Origin: Apoderus coryli
Lineage: Eukaryota; Arthropoda; Insecta; Coleoptera; Attelabidae
Length of the DNA stretch: 64,000 nucleotides
Assembly (NCBI GenBank): GCA_911728435.2
Contig: OU452205.1
Span: 11,166,260 to 11,230,259, forward strand
Direction of reading: 5' to 3'
The position numbers were made by a program, and so were the translations under genes. The first letter of the stretch is position 1, and every line of letters starts with the position of its first letter. The notes below the pieces were generated by a model. That model was given only the letters and a program-made list of their open reading frames with translations. It was not told where the DNA came from and did not search any database. Below are positions 1-12,384 of this stretch, in pieces.

Positions 1-526
1 TTTGAATGCTCTGTGGCTAATTTTTATGTAGTTTACTGCGTCTATGATACGTTCCAATACCAAATTCAATTCACAGCTCAACTATTTCGATGTAACTGCT
101 TGCTTATTGATGATGCATCATGTCTATATAGCATGCGGTGGTTTACTGCGAATAGGGGCTTGCAATCCTGCCAGACATTGATTGATTTGAATTTAGATTC
201 CGTAAAAGAGAAAACAGGAGTCCTTCATGGCGCCCCTGTTTACTCTTCACGGCATCCCAGGGCACTTCGGCGCACACTTTGGGAACCCCTGATTTATGTT
301 ATTGTTATTCGGTTAAGTCAAAATTGCATTTGATTGTTTCTTTTACACAAATCTGTTAGTTTTTTAATAATCTCGTTGTGAACATTACAATTCAATGGTT
401 TCATTGGTTTTAATTAAATTTAATTAAAAAATAAAATACTTACAGTTCATGAAAGGAAACTTGCAAACTCTGAGAAGAGATGCTTCGCCAACTATTGACT
501 CTAATAGATGTATCTTCTTTTTTTAG

Positions 527-817
527 GTTTATCCAGACGAATCTAATATTTTCCCACTGTTCCGATTGTCATACCTCTGGATAACTCCTGTTGGTGTTTC
601 TACTGTATTAATAGTTGGTATAATTGTTAGTTTTCTGACGGGGAAAACTGATACTAAACGGCTAGATCCAGATTTGATTTCGCCTATAGCTAAATGGATG
701 CTTCCGGCAGAGTGCCAGAGGTTTGCCGGATCAGCAATGAAAAAGTATCGTGAGCGAGAATCAGATGAGAATGAAAAAATGGTCACGGAAATGACTGTGT
801 CTTTTATTCAAGTTCGG
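527..817 (+). CDS. Internal exon of an SLC5-family sodium/solute symporter (host gene)
   Basis: The exon is preceded by a polypyrimidine tract ending in AG at 525-526 and followed by a strong GTAAGT donor at 818-823. It is 291 nt, phase 0 at both ends, and encodes 97 residues without a stop. The translation begins VYPDESNIFPLFRLSYLWIT, then a hydrophobic helix (TPVGVSTVLIVGIIVSFLTG, about residues 22-41), then a charged cytoplasmic tail containing LDPDLISPIAKW. The pattern 'LSYLW..PVG....IVG.IVSFLTG' followed by a DPDLI-type tail is what I know from the last transmembrane helix of insect SLC5 proteins (sodium-coupled monocarboxylate or multivitamin transporters). The family is a plasma-membrane Na+-driven cotransporter; the substrate cannot be told from this exon. 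Earlier exons lie outside the window. Confidence 0.8.
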
Positions 818-2021
818 GTAAGTCTAGTATAGATCTTTTTTTTTTTCTGTGAGGTTTTTGAACATTATTTTTTGGTTTTCTTGAGACGAAGTTCAATTCA
901 AACATTTAAAATGGATTTTGCAACGACTCTAGAAAGATCTCTTTCGTTCTCATCTTATTTGTACAGGGTGGTAGAAATTGGCCACTTTCTTATACATACA
1001 CCCTTAATTTTAAGAGATAGAAAAAAATTGATCTAGGTGTTTGGAGCTCAAATTTTATGAGAAAATCTCTTGCTCTAAAAAAGCTCAGCTATATATAAAC
1101 TTTTGCAACTTCTCGAATTTAGTCGATATCTGTTATTTCAAGAGTTTGCGACATAAAACCATGTTTTATTGAACTTTAAAATCTTCCGCTCTTATTGAAA
1201 TACCTTTTATATGCGATAATTCTGATAATTTTGGTTCAGATAGTAAAGAATTAATAGAAGTGTGAAGTAGGTGTACTCACATAATCAGATATTTTAGAGA
1301 GGACAAAAACTCTCTATATTTTACGTCTAACTTTTGATTGGTTCATGTGATTATTGGGCCCAAATGTTACTTTTATTTCTGTCTTTAAATTTAATGATCT
1401 AATATTATATAGTGTTTTTGGATATATGTGATACTATGTTTAACTTTTATCAGTTGATTTTTTTAGTTTTAAGTTACTCTGTAAATGGAAATATCTGTTG
1501 GGAAATAAATGCTTCTATTGTTCTTATATAGGATGATTCATTATGGTTGCAACAAACGAAAAATGGAGATTCCTTAAAGTAATTTAAGCATTTTTTGCCA
1601 TTGAACCCATGTCCGCAAATGCTTCGTTATCTAGATACAGCGTGTCGAAATTTAGTGGTCAAATTAGCTTTTTTGTTCATTTCTCAAAAACTAGCTAACC
1701 GATTTTGACAAAATTTTACATGCATTTGGGGACCGATAACCTAAAATAATCTGCATTATTTTGGCTTTCATTAACTGTTCATTGGCGTAGATATAGAGGG
1801 CATTTGGGTAAATTTTACACATAAATTAATTAAGGATATCTTTGACAATCTTCATTATTTAAAATTATTACTTTTTACAAAAGAGCAACTTATAAGCTAC
1901 CTATGTACAATGTTGTCACTATGACCTTGGATTCACCCTGTATATGTGATTTCTTGTATTTCTATGTATTACCATGTTTGAAGAATCGATAATAAAGTAG
2001 TAATCGATTAATCTTTTTCAG
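818..2021 (+). other. Putative last intron of the SLC5-like gene
   Basis: The stretch runs from a GTAAGT donor at 818 to a TTTTTCAG acceptor ending at 2021. It is AT-rich and shows no coding. It holds short 'acagggtggt' (964-973) and 'caccctgta' (about 1934) motifs, which recur through the window as edges of dispersed Tc1-like repeats. Confidence 0.5.
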
Positions 2022-2039
2022 GATCAGCAACATCAATGA
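2022..2039 (+). CDS. Probable last coding exon of the SLC5-like gene
   Basis: After a pyrimidine-rich acceptor (ctttttcag), the phase-0 frame carried from the exon at 527-817 reads five codons, D-Q-Q-H-Q, and then TGA at 2037-2039. A very short hydrophilic C-terminal tail is plausible for this family. The acceptor and matching phase support it; an alternative downstream acceptor or intron retention cannot be excluded without transcript data. Confidence 0.45.
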   Translation, partial: DQQHQ

Positions 2040-4089
2040 CAATGTTCTAAGAATTATGGGCAATTATCCAATAATTTTTAAAATCTGTGTGCAGGTACAA
2101 TATTAAATTAAATAGATTGTTATGTGATCTTTGGCTAAATTAATTAATATAACAGTATTTTTTTTTTATAAAATTGTATGTCTATTATTACTGAATTATA
2201 TTAAGTTTTGGTTTCCATATATCCACATGTCCTCGGATATGTTTAATACCTGAAAAAAAATGTCTAAATTTGCTTTCAGTTATATAACTATAAAAAAATA
2301 GTTATTTGTTTTATTAGGCAGAAAAGTGCTAGATTTGCCGCGGCTTGTGTTTTATAGATGAGGTGTAGCCGAGGCTAGAAAAGCAGCCAAGGCATTGACA
2401 TCTGCTTTTCTGCCGTGTGAAACACATCATTTTTTTTTTCTAATGACTTTTCATTTTTCACAAAAAAAAAGTCAATGGGTTTTATATACAATATACAAAT
2501 TGAGCGTATGTATTTGTATAAAACCCAGTATAAACTGTAGGTAATTGTTATTTACGCACAATTACCACAGCATTAATATAAGTACAGCATTCCGAGTCCA
2601 CGTTGGCACTTTGAACTAAATAATTTCAAACTGTGACGTATAACGCCGCCATTTTGGGTTAAAAGTCAGGTCCTGACTAAAAATAATTATAGTTTTCGGT
2701 TTCTAACCACAGTACTGTATTTTTATTTTTGTAAAAATATTTAAGTACATAATAATATCGCTGTCAATTTCAGAAATATTTGTGGTGTGTCATAGTGATT
2801 GAATACAGCCTTGAGTAGTGTTATTATTATTAAATGTTCACGTGATTGTGTGATTTTTAATAATAATAATAAACACAGTCATAATAAAGACTTTGTTAGT
2901 AAAAAAAAACATTTTTACAAAAGTTGAAGCAGTGCTTCCCAACTTAACCTAAATTTAAGTTATATTTTAGCTTAAACCTATCTGAAAATTGTTTTACATC
3001 GCTGGCCAAATTAAGTAGGTAGCTTATGTTTACAAATTAATTTGTTCTATTACGTGTCAGACAGCGCTCTTAAACGAAAACCCCTGTAAACTTTTTATAT
3101 TCTCCGGTAGAGCGTTGTAATATTTTCAAACCGTATAGGAAAATGACCGCTCAAAGATTGATGTTGAGTGTAGCGGTGGCGTAATGACAGTTTTATGAGG
3201 AATATTCACATGATACACATATCCCCGGAACTTCAATCTATCATATAAGTGTTCCGCCTTTTTCCATCTGATGATATTATTAATCAAAATTAGTGAATGA
3301 AAATCCGACGTTGTTTCATTCTTAACCAGCCGATTTCCTTAATCTTTGCGATACCCTCTTTCACCCCTACGAATTCCACATACAAGACGTGTGTGCCTGA
3401 ATTCTGCATTAACTGAATCCTGTTCTCTTATCGTCAATAATATAGCCCTTAGCTGATTGCGTTGTCATGCTATCTCGCCACGCGACAACTTGTGTTTATG
3501 TTTCACTTGCATTTAGTTTAAAAACATATTAGGTACTGTCATTTCGTAATATAAAATTTACGGTTATACAAATAGTTGTTATAAACGTAAAATTATCTAG
3601 CATTCATCTTTATTTTTACTTATTACTCACCTAACAGGATCTTTGGGGAAGCGAAAAAAATGTTTAGAGCAAGTATACCGCTTATTGGGACAACATGTTG
3701 CAGCACACACATGTCCCCCCTGATTGTTCATTGTATTAATCACAACACGTTAATAAAAATAAAATCCTTTTAATTCTCACAAACACTATACCAAAAACAC
3801 AAAACACAGAATTATATTACAAACACAATATTTATTTATCTCGTACACGCCGACTATGAACTATATATTGAACACAGGAGTGAACGGTATCTATCTACGT
3901 CTATGCGATTATTGTGACGTTTTAACCCATAACGGCGGCATGCGCGACGAGATGCGCAGGATGCCTCGCAAGCGGAGGGTCAGAATACTGATTATTTATT
4001 ATACTGTGCAATTACTTTGGAAATATTATCAACAATGGTGTTAATATTTCAAACATTTAGTTGATTGAATATTTGAATAATTATTTGAA
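2040..4089. other. Intergenic or 3' UTR sequence, no gene seen
   Basis: AT-rich sequence with short inverted repeats (for example 'gcagaaaagtgctaga' near 2320 against 'tctgcttttctgc' near 2400). I see no supported coding. The first part is presumably the 3' UTR of the SLC5-like transcript. Confidence 0.4.
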
Positions 4090-4428
4090 ATGGACGTAAT
4101 TGAAAGTGATGATGAATTATTCAGATTTAGACCACCTGAAATAAGAAGCTTGGCGGAAAATGTGGAATTAAATCTATTGCCAGAGAAGAATAAAGTGTAT
4201 GAGCTCACATATAGAAGTTCCATGGAATATAAAAGTCAAGTCAAAAATGCCATTGAAATTGATGGTGCCTATAGTCTTTATAGTCTTTATCAAGCCTCTC
4301 TGTTAATAACTAAAAGACTAAAAGTAAATATAATTTATCTCCATGTTTCAATTATATCGTCAAAGCTTCATGAAAATTGTTTAAAACAATGTCACTTGAT
4401 ATCAACTTGTTCTAAAACTCATACATAA
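4090..4428 (+). pseudogene. N-terminal fragment of a Crypton-type tyrosine-recombinase-like protein
   Basis: An ATG-initiated frame starts with an acidic stretch (MDVIESDDELFRFRPPEIRS) followed by AENVELNLLPEKNKVYELTY. This layout, 'SDDEL..F.PPEI...AENV..NLLPEK....YE.TY', matches what I know as the start of insect Crypton-derived tyrosine-recombinase-like proteins, which continue into a SAM-like DNA-binding domain and a catalytic domain with R-H-R-Y residues. Similarity stops near residue 55-60; the remaining residues (to 112) look like intron or random read-through, and the catalytic domain is absent. It is either a first exon whose partners lie elsewhere or a truncated relic. No donor was identified with confidence. 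Confidence 0.4.
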
Positions 4429-4962
4429 ATTCATATATTTTTAGCCTCCCAAATGCTACACCAATGCAAACCCAACACAGTATTAAGCAAGTCTCGAATA
4501 ATAATTAAAAGGAACACTATATCTATAGAACGACTACGGCAAGATTCCTAATTAAAACGTTATTGAATACCACTGTTCCCTCTCTATTTCTGTTAGGAAT
4601 TATTAATTAGGACTTTGGTAAATATTAAACTTCGTTAATGAATCGTAATAGTGTTTGTGCGCTTGATTAGTTTATTGATTGTGTTTTAACCAATTCTTCA
4701 TTATCATAACTTCTGTTTGTTATCTTTACGTTTACCATCTCCTTTTTTTTTTCTATTTATCAATCAAATAACTATTTGTTGGAATTTAAGGTGGCATTAT
4801 TCAAAATTGTAACTGTTTACATTCCCCATATTTTTCTCAACAAATAACATCTAAAACAACTAATTCTAAGCTAAGGATGAGGTATACTCAAATGTGAGGA
4901 GCTGTTTTCTGCGGCATGATGACGATAGAAGTTAGTGGTGGCAATCAGTGGCGGCTTGTGGC

Positions 4963-5028
4963 AGTTTAATGTGGTGAAGCATAACAAAATATATGACTTT
5001 ATTTTGTTATGCTTCACCACATTAAACT
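4963..5028. repeat. Perfect 28-bp-arm hairpin
   Basis: The left arm 4963-4990 and right arm 5001-5028 are exact reverse complements (28 of 28) around a 10-nt loop. It is preceded by 'cagtggcggcttgtgg' at about 4947, which resembles hAT-type termini, so the hairpin may be the subterminal part of a MITE; no matching right end was found. Confidence 0.85.
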
Positions 5029-7245
5029 ACGCCTAATAGGTAGCTAAAATTAATAGGGATATCCCTACTTCGTCAACTGCATAAAATATAGGTTATGTTT
5101 ATAAGTAGGTACCTCACCTAAGTATTGTTTTCTTTAAAAAGTGTAATTAGTATCTAGAATATATTTACCCACTTCATAATAATACTAAATAAAACACATT
5201 TTATGAAACTGTCAATCAAATTACTTTTATGCTACCTGTTAGCAAATCATAATACGTCTCATACCAGATATTATTAAAAGCTCTGCTTGTATGCATTTGC
5301 CTTTATTTATATTTATCAAACATTTATTTAAATCTGGAACAGGTGTGTCTGTATATTTTTAACTAGATTTTTCTGTTCTTAAAAGGAGTGTTGAATAAAA
5401 AAACTTAACTTTAGTTAAAAAAATCAAAAAATAAACATCATTTTTCATAATAACTTCGCTTACCTGATGTCAGCGTAAATATAAATTGTTGCTGAATTAT
5501 AGATGAAAATGCTTTGAGGCACGCTTCGTCTGCATAATAACGTGTATGATAAATACATTGGTGTGTCAGAGGACACAAGCACTGGCAAGGGTGTCAACTA
5601 CCGCACATAGGGACGAGAGAGACCGAAATAAATAATGTTTTACTATTATTACACGAATAAAAATAGAGAGAAATACCTATAGGTATGTAAATTAAGTATG
5701 TTAAATAGTTTTATAGGATAAAGCCTGCTTCAGATGAAGACGAAATTCAAAATTACAGTTGTATGGTAAAGCAGGTTGAAAATTAAGTATACATTAATTT
5801 ATAGATTAAATTTTATATGGAGAAAAATAATTACACAATAAAAAAAAATTAAATACTTAAATATTATTAATTTTACTGATTATTTAGGTGAATATATATT
5901 AATAAGAAGACAAAAATCAAAAGACGTCTTAAACTAAACATCCAATATAGTTTTTGAGGAATACTCCTTTAATCTGGGTAACATATTCTTTCCCATTTTA
6001 TTTCGAATTCATTTGGTCAGTTTCAGAAAAATTGTAATTATTGCGTAAGAATGTAACAAGACACACGGGCAATAGAATTTACTTTTATCCTACCGACTGG
6101 GCCAAAATTTTAGCGCAGTCTATATAGGATTAATTAGTTTTCTATGGATAGGATCAGTTTTTTATTAATTAGATTAGTTTTTTTTTTTGCACAGGATCAG
6201 TTATTTTATGGACAGAATGCATTTATTTTCGTTCAGATGCATTGTTTTTCGTATAAAATTGATTGTTTTCAGTTTTTTCTTGTTTATGATTCAGTTCATA
6301 GAGTTTTCTTTTAAATCATGTTTCTTTGTTGTTATTCATTTTCTTTATTACTTTTAATAATGAAATTAGTTGTTTTGAGCCCAAACAAAATTATGCAACA
6401 TCTAGATTAACGCTCGTTAAATATTATGTATTAAATTCGAACCTAGTGGTTAAATTAATTTTCTTATTAGGATTTAGATGGGATAATACTCTCTGCATTC
6501 ATTATCCTATCTATATATAACTCCGGTTAATTAGTTTTGCTACAAGAATAAGTTATTTGCTTCAAATTTTCGTTACAGAGGTGCGTATTCCGTATACTGC
6601 AATCGGTAGTTATTGTATAGTGCTTACATTTAAGGATATTTTCATTGCGGTGCAATTGTGAAAATAAAAGTAGAAAAAAATTCTCAATGATATACCTACC
6701 TATATTATGGTAGGTATTATATACACGCAAAATATGGATATTCGAAAGCAGCTTATATCCACCTGACGCTTTCCCGTCCGATTCCATAATATTATGATAT
6801 TTCTGCTTCTTCTTGTGAATGTATTTCATTCGAAAATAATCCCGTTTTGTGTACCTATATGTGTCTTTATATATTTCCAATTCCTTCTGTACATATACAT
6901 TTATAAATTTCCTTTTTACTGTCGTTTACAGGACACTGAATCCATCCAATAACAGTATTAAATTTGCTATTAGCTGTTATCGGTAAAACTGAATGAAATT
7001 ATATTACGTATCTTATGTTAAATAATAATAAACTTTTTCGACATCCGTACTATAATAATACACTCATATGCCAAAAATCCGTTTCATAATGAGATCCATT
7101 ATGATACAGATTTTTAACCAATAGAAACCCATAATTTTGCAATCAAGCATGCTGTGCATTTGACGTTTGTCAATACAAATATATATAAAGTTATTCATTA
7201 TTTATCGGGTGTAGAAAAAATAGCGTATGCAACTCTCATGTAATT
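5029..7245. other. AT-rich non-coding stretch
   Basis: No coding frame with family resemblance, no RNA gene and no clear transposon edge were seen. The short frames here have the composition of random AT-rich sequence. Confidence 0.4.
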
Positions 7246-7327
7246 GTTATTAATACACTCGCATAAACCATACGAAACTCACCTTCGGCTCGTTTCGTAT
7301 CCCGGTTCATGCTCGTGTATTAATAAC
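7246..7327. repeat. Imperfect hairpin repeat of about 36-bp arms
   Basis: The left arm (7246-7280, gttattaatacactcgcat onward) pairs imperfectly with the right arm (about 7290-7327, ending ctcgtgtattaataac). The centre reads 'gaaactcaccttcggctcgtttc'. Its layout resembles the hairpin at 43963-44032. Confidence 0.6.
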
Positions 7328-8879
7328 CATCATTATATGATCGCTGCATAATATACTATTATTCACTACGTTTTGTAATAGTACAATCATTGTAGTAAAT
7401 AAACAACATACAAACAATAAAATTTAGTGTTTATAAAATACAATATTTGTAGAAAAGTAAAAAAAACCATCTGCAGAACACATTTGCATCACACTGTAAA
7501 CAAACAACAATTATAGTGTGGCAAACGAATCTGTAACCACGAAAGGAATTCGGACAAACAAATCCGATATTGCCAAATTTAACTACAAAAAAGCAGCCGT
7601 AGTAGTAGCAGGTTTGTAATTTGAAACTCGATTTTTTACAATTACAAATAATAATAATAATAATGCAGAAAGGTCCGCATTTTTAAGTGGTTGTTAGTTT
7701 TATTTTTATTTAATAACTAAAATTTTTACCACTGAATATTAAAATAGGGAAAAGAAATTATGATCTTCTGTAAAATCGGCAATACCACGCGAAATGGATG
7801 TTTAGACGCCGTCTGAACAATCCTAATTGGTGCGTAGACCCTGGCACGTTTTGTCGCCATGCGGGTGTTCAAGTCGCAATTGATGGAAACTGAGTATTTC
7901 CCCGCAATTTTTGCCGACCCCCATGGAATATCGAGTAATATAGAATCATCCAGTGGCAGAGTGGTGTTATTTAAACCTTTGTGGTCGTGTATGAGTTGGA
8001 ATTTTACGAAATATTAATCAAATTATTATTGTATATTTAGTATTTTGTTACTTTAGTGTTTTGTGATTTTGAACAATTTGCTTTTTTGCTACTTTGTTTC
8101 ATTGTTTGTTAGTTGTTACTAGTTTTATTATTTATTTTTTAAAATGACAAATTTACTTGCAGAAAAACTCTCAATGGCCAAACAAGAGAAGTGATAGGGA
8201 ATGTTTATAGGTCGCCCCGTTTGACGGCATTCTTTTACTTACCTACCTGTTTTATAAGTTGTTTATTTTACGTGTTCTTATATGGTTGGCGAGGTAAAAA
8301 ATCACTTTTCGGATCCCTCTCGTATCTCGGAAACTATAACAGATTCTCGGAAATATATAAACGGCATGTGATAGATGTTTTTATGCGGGGTCCATAGACG
8401 TACATTTAATTTTTTTATTTAATCTCAGTTTCAAAATATGAACCAAACTTATGTTTTTTTTTTTAAATGGCACCACCCTGATTATTTTTAGCCATTTAAA
8501 TTGCATTTGCAATTTCTCTCTCAAATTATATATAACACTTAATAGTTTTATTTCTTGAAATATCAAAAATCGAGGGCGTTATAGAAAAATTTATTGTAAT
8601 GAAGTTTTTTGAACACCCTGTAATTTTGGTATAGTGTTAAATTCTGTCGATTAAAAAAAAAATCGGAAATTTTTTGAAAGGCGATTCGGTTAAATTTTAT
8701 TTTTCTCTACCTGCAGGTAAAATGTTTGTATTGAGTGATAGTTAACCCTGTATTCAACTATGAAATTGATGTTTTAAATAAAGAATGCTGAAGCACATAT
8801 AAAAATGAGACAAATACTTTTGCAGGTTTAATTAAAAGAAAACAATCAAATATTTACAATATTTTGTTAGTTTAAATTA

Positions 8880-8881
<2 letters not shown>

Positions 8882-8921
<40 letters not shown>
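8882..8921. repeat. (AAT)n microsatellite
   Basis: About 13 tandem AAT units followed by aaggccttt. Read on the minus strand this is '...aaaggcc(tt)tatta(tta)n', a form often seen as the 3' tail of LINE insertions, so it may mark a minus-strand LINE end. No coding part is attached. Confidence 0.8.
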
Positions 8922-10880
8922 GGCCTTTAATTGTCAAGACAACAGAATTCTTAAATAATGTAATAACCCGAGGATAACGCAAATATAAAAAAAATACGAA
9001 TTTTATCCCTCGTTGAAATTTATAATACGTTATTTCTAATTCCATCAAATAATAATAATAATGATTAGTATGATATACTGAAAAATAAAATATAAAAGGA
9101 TTATCCATGTTATAAATGTTCTGCAAGTGATTTACCCAATTTGATTGTTCAATTTATTAATCAACGAAAATTCCCCGGCTGTTAAGATTTATCGGTTTCA
9201 TCATGACCTCTAAGAAGTAATTTAATCGAATGCAATCGGTTCACTTCCATACCACGGAGATACAGGTTTTTCGTTACATTTTCGTTAAACTTTTGAATAT
9301 ATCGAATCTAATTAATGCTCGCTAATATTAAACGAACCCAATAAGGTGTATTGAATATGTAATTTGATTGTGACATCTTAAGTTTTACAAAAAATCGTTG
9401 CTAGCAATGTCAATATGCTGTAGTTTGGGACTTGGAACACAGTAGCAAGAAGAAAGGTCCCAAAATAGAACTCTGAAGGTAACAGGCAAACTGAGCAACC
9501 CAACTTTACTTTTGGACTGCTACTACTAATGTAGTTATGTCTCTCCGATTCTGACCTTCTCATCCAATCAAGTTATCAATGCATAGCTAATTGATTAAGT
9601 ATTACTATACTGCTATTTTTTAATGAAATTAATTTATAATAGGTCTACCGTCACGACATGATGAATTTCACTCGGATGCAACTTTTATATCCCACTTCTG
9701 TGGGTTTACGTCTGTTTAACTAACAGACAACCCCCTGAAATTTTTATGACGTAATAATCATAAAGTGCATGAGTGCCTTGTTGTCTAGTTTGTTGTATGT
9801 GTAAATATATATTTTTTTATTTTACATCTCTTCGTCATTCTCATGAAAGTTACATGTTACATGATGGGTATTTCGGATGGATGAAAGACAAGTTTTATTT
9901 CGTTTTGATAATACATGATGTTCAATTTATATACTGGGTGTCAGTCTAGAACAAATCGCCATAGATATCAAAAAAACTCTTAAAAGTTAGCAAGACATAG
10001 CTTGTGATATCTAAGATTATGATTTTAAGAAGGGGTATTATACTTATACGGTTGTTTTCAATATGAAATTCTGTAGGATGATCACCTCGAAATATTCTTT
10101 TGTCTTTTCTTGAGTTCTATATACGGTCGGACGACGGTAACTTAGACGTTAAGAAATACGCATTATTCTGAAAATTTGATTACTAAAGTAGGTCAATCAA
10201 ATAATCTATACGCATCGATAACATTTTACTATTTGTAACACTGCCGGTTATTCCGGAAGTTGATATAAACTTTCTTATTTCAAATAAAACATCTGGATAT
10301 GACCGTATACCAAATTTGAAAATGTTCTCTTTTTTAATGCTACAGATTTTATTAAAATCCTCAACGTGTATTGATATTATTAAACATTACGTCTATTTAG
10401 GTATAAATATTACTTAATTTTTCCCTTTATGTTAGCACATGTGATATTTTTCAAAATTTGATCCAAAAACATGTTGTTGGTGACGTTATTCTTACTGCTA
10501 AAAATAATTTCCCCTACTACATTGCGGATTTTTATTCTTACACCAAATATTTTGTAAGTTCATATAAAAATGTATTTCCCTACGAGCGTGCGGTAAAGTG
10601 CACTTTTCCGCATTTGTTTAGTGCGGTGAAACTTGTAGATATCTAATGGACTGGATTAAACACCTTTTATTTCGAATAACTATTTAATATAGAATTGACT
10701 AATTGATTCAAGTATAATTACATAAATATAGCACATAACAATAATAGCCGAACATTGATGTGTTCTTTTGACAATTATTTCACAACTCTAAAAAATTAAA
10801 ACAATGTATTTTTTTCGTCTTTTGTCCGTTTCTATGACGACATGGAATCCCGATTAAAACACTATAACATGCGGAAGGGT
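8922..10880. other. Non-coding stretch with an inverted partner at 13.5 kb
   Basis: No gene is seen. About 10130-10270 is a diverged reverse-complement match to about 13455-13610 (shared 'atatcaacttccgg' and 'ttttcagaataatg' blocks), so both belong to one dispersed repeat family in opposite orientation. Confidence 0.4.
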
Positions 10881-11092
10881 GCACTTTTCCGCCTCAGTGC
10901 TCTAAAGTTGCTTTTCCGCACTGTTTTTAATATTGCTATAACTGTCAAACTGACAATTCAGGTAACAACAATTAACAAATCTGTCAAATATGCCGTTTAT
11001 CATAATAATACTTTATATTAGTTATAGCAATATTAAAAACAGTGCGTAAAAGTAACTTTACAGCATTGAGTGCGGAAAATTTGCTTTTCCGC
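10881..11092. mobile_element. MITE-like inverted repeat
   Basis: Arms of about 62 bp (10881-10942 and 11031-11092) are imperfect inverted copies: 'cttttccgcactgtttttaa' on the left faces 'ttaaaaacagtgcg' on the right. The spacer of about 88 bp has no coding. Related 'gcacttttccgca' pieces occur at about 10599-10611. Confidence 0.65.
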
Positions 11093-11159
11093 ACGATTTT
11101 TCAAATGTATTAAGCTACAAACTTAAGATAGTTTATTACCATAATGCTGCTAGTTGTTG

Positions 11160-11680
11160 TCGCAAATATTCAATGTTTGGAGGAGGAAGAGATGTTAAAA
11201 GAAATCAAAATGAAAGTATAGAGAGACGTATAAGGAGATAAGTAAGTGACCCCTTTTCAATAGAGGATACACATACCTATACAGGATATGTCTCAGTATG
11301 TTTTTAATGAAATTCTGCCACAACTGGAAAATCAACATACTGATGTTCCATTCCTTGTAAAAAAATTTGCATTTGAAGACATTCTTAAGTTAAACATCAT
11401 ATGGAAGCTTTTGAATGTTCTATTTTGTTTATTATTAACCTACCTAGTAATTTTTTAATAGGTTACAGGAATTTTCGGCTTTTGGGTGACTCAAGCTATC
11501 CTCTTCAACCCTGGTTAATGACTCCTATTGAAGATGATCCAGATGGTCGAAGTGAGTTTTGCGAAATTTTAATGAGTAGGACAAATAATGATCCATTTTT
11601 CATTCGCAAAATATTTAATTCCGACGAGTCGAAATTTTGTCGGAATGGTGTGGTGAACAGACAAAACTGTCTATACTGAA
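11160..11680 (+). pseudogene. Chimeric relic: PIF/Harbinger nuclease fragment joined to a Tc1-like transposase fragment
   Basis: Scattered frames from 11160 read like HARBI1-type N-terminal sequence (PFSIEDT, then FNEILPQLENQHTD), followed by the Harbinger nuclease motif LLGDSSYPLQPWLMTPI at about 11480-11535. In the same frame, from about 11560, it changes to FCEILMSRTNNDPFFIRKIF, then NSDESKFCRNGVVNRQNC: the first-catalytic-Asp segment of the DUF4817-associated Tc1/mariner-like transposases also seen elsewhere in this window. Both parts are broken by stops and frameshifts, so no functional protein is expected. The join is seen directly at 11545-11560; the family assignments come from knowledge of the motifs. 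Confidence 0.65.
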
Positions 11681-12384
11681 AGCAAATTAAACCGGTGACA
11701 CAATATTCAGGGGATATAACGCACTAAAGAAAACTCCACAAAAACAAATCAACCCACACAATCAGTCAATTGATCCTATTTCTATTCTGAAGAATTTGAG
11801 TTGGCGTTAAATCACCAACACTATCAGAAACCCCAGGATCAAGGATATTAGAATATATTATGTTGACATCGTGGATATCTTTTCTTTTATTGAGGGTGTT
11901 TGAATTTATGGTGTTTTCAACCATTACCAAAAACAGTCACTTTCGTTGGTTTGCTTCCCTACATATAATATAATAATAATAATAAACAGTTTATTCATAG
12001 CTTTCAAAATACAAAATAATATATAGATTCTTTTATCAAAAAAGGAAAACTACAAAATGGGCCAGAATTTTGAGAGTTTTGAAAGAGGGAGAAAAATAAA
12101 TATCATTCTTTCATCAACGATGGCAACAAATTTTATATAATGTGGTACATAATTATAGAAATTAATACAACGAAAACAAAATATCAATACTTTTACAACT
12201 AATGCTTATTTTTACTAATACATACAACATACTGCAGTAATTTGTGACCTCATATCAAAAATGGAAGACTCCATCTATTTAAAAGACGAAACTACACACT
12301 TTTTTTTTCGGTGGGTCTGTTTTCATAAAAAAAAAATTAACTAAATTATTTTATGGAAAAGGGTAAGAGGGATGTGTAGGTATA
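11681..12384. other. Degenerate repeat sequence including a minus-strand LINE-tail-like (TAA)n
   Basis: The start continues the decayed transposase. At 11967-11990 a taataataataataa tract abuts 'acagtttattcatag', resembling the 3' tail of a minus-strand LINE. No intact gene is seen. Confidence 0.35.

Noticed and set aside
1..526. 106-codon frame at 13-333 as a gene
   Set aside because: It reads through what should be the intron upstream of the SLC5-like exon; no domain or codon bias seen.
566..832. Stand-alone 88-codon gene starting at 566
   Set aside because: The frame extends upstream to a splice acceptor and ends past a GTAAGT donor; it is an exon of a larger gene.
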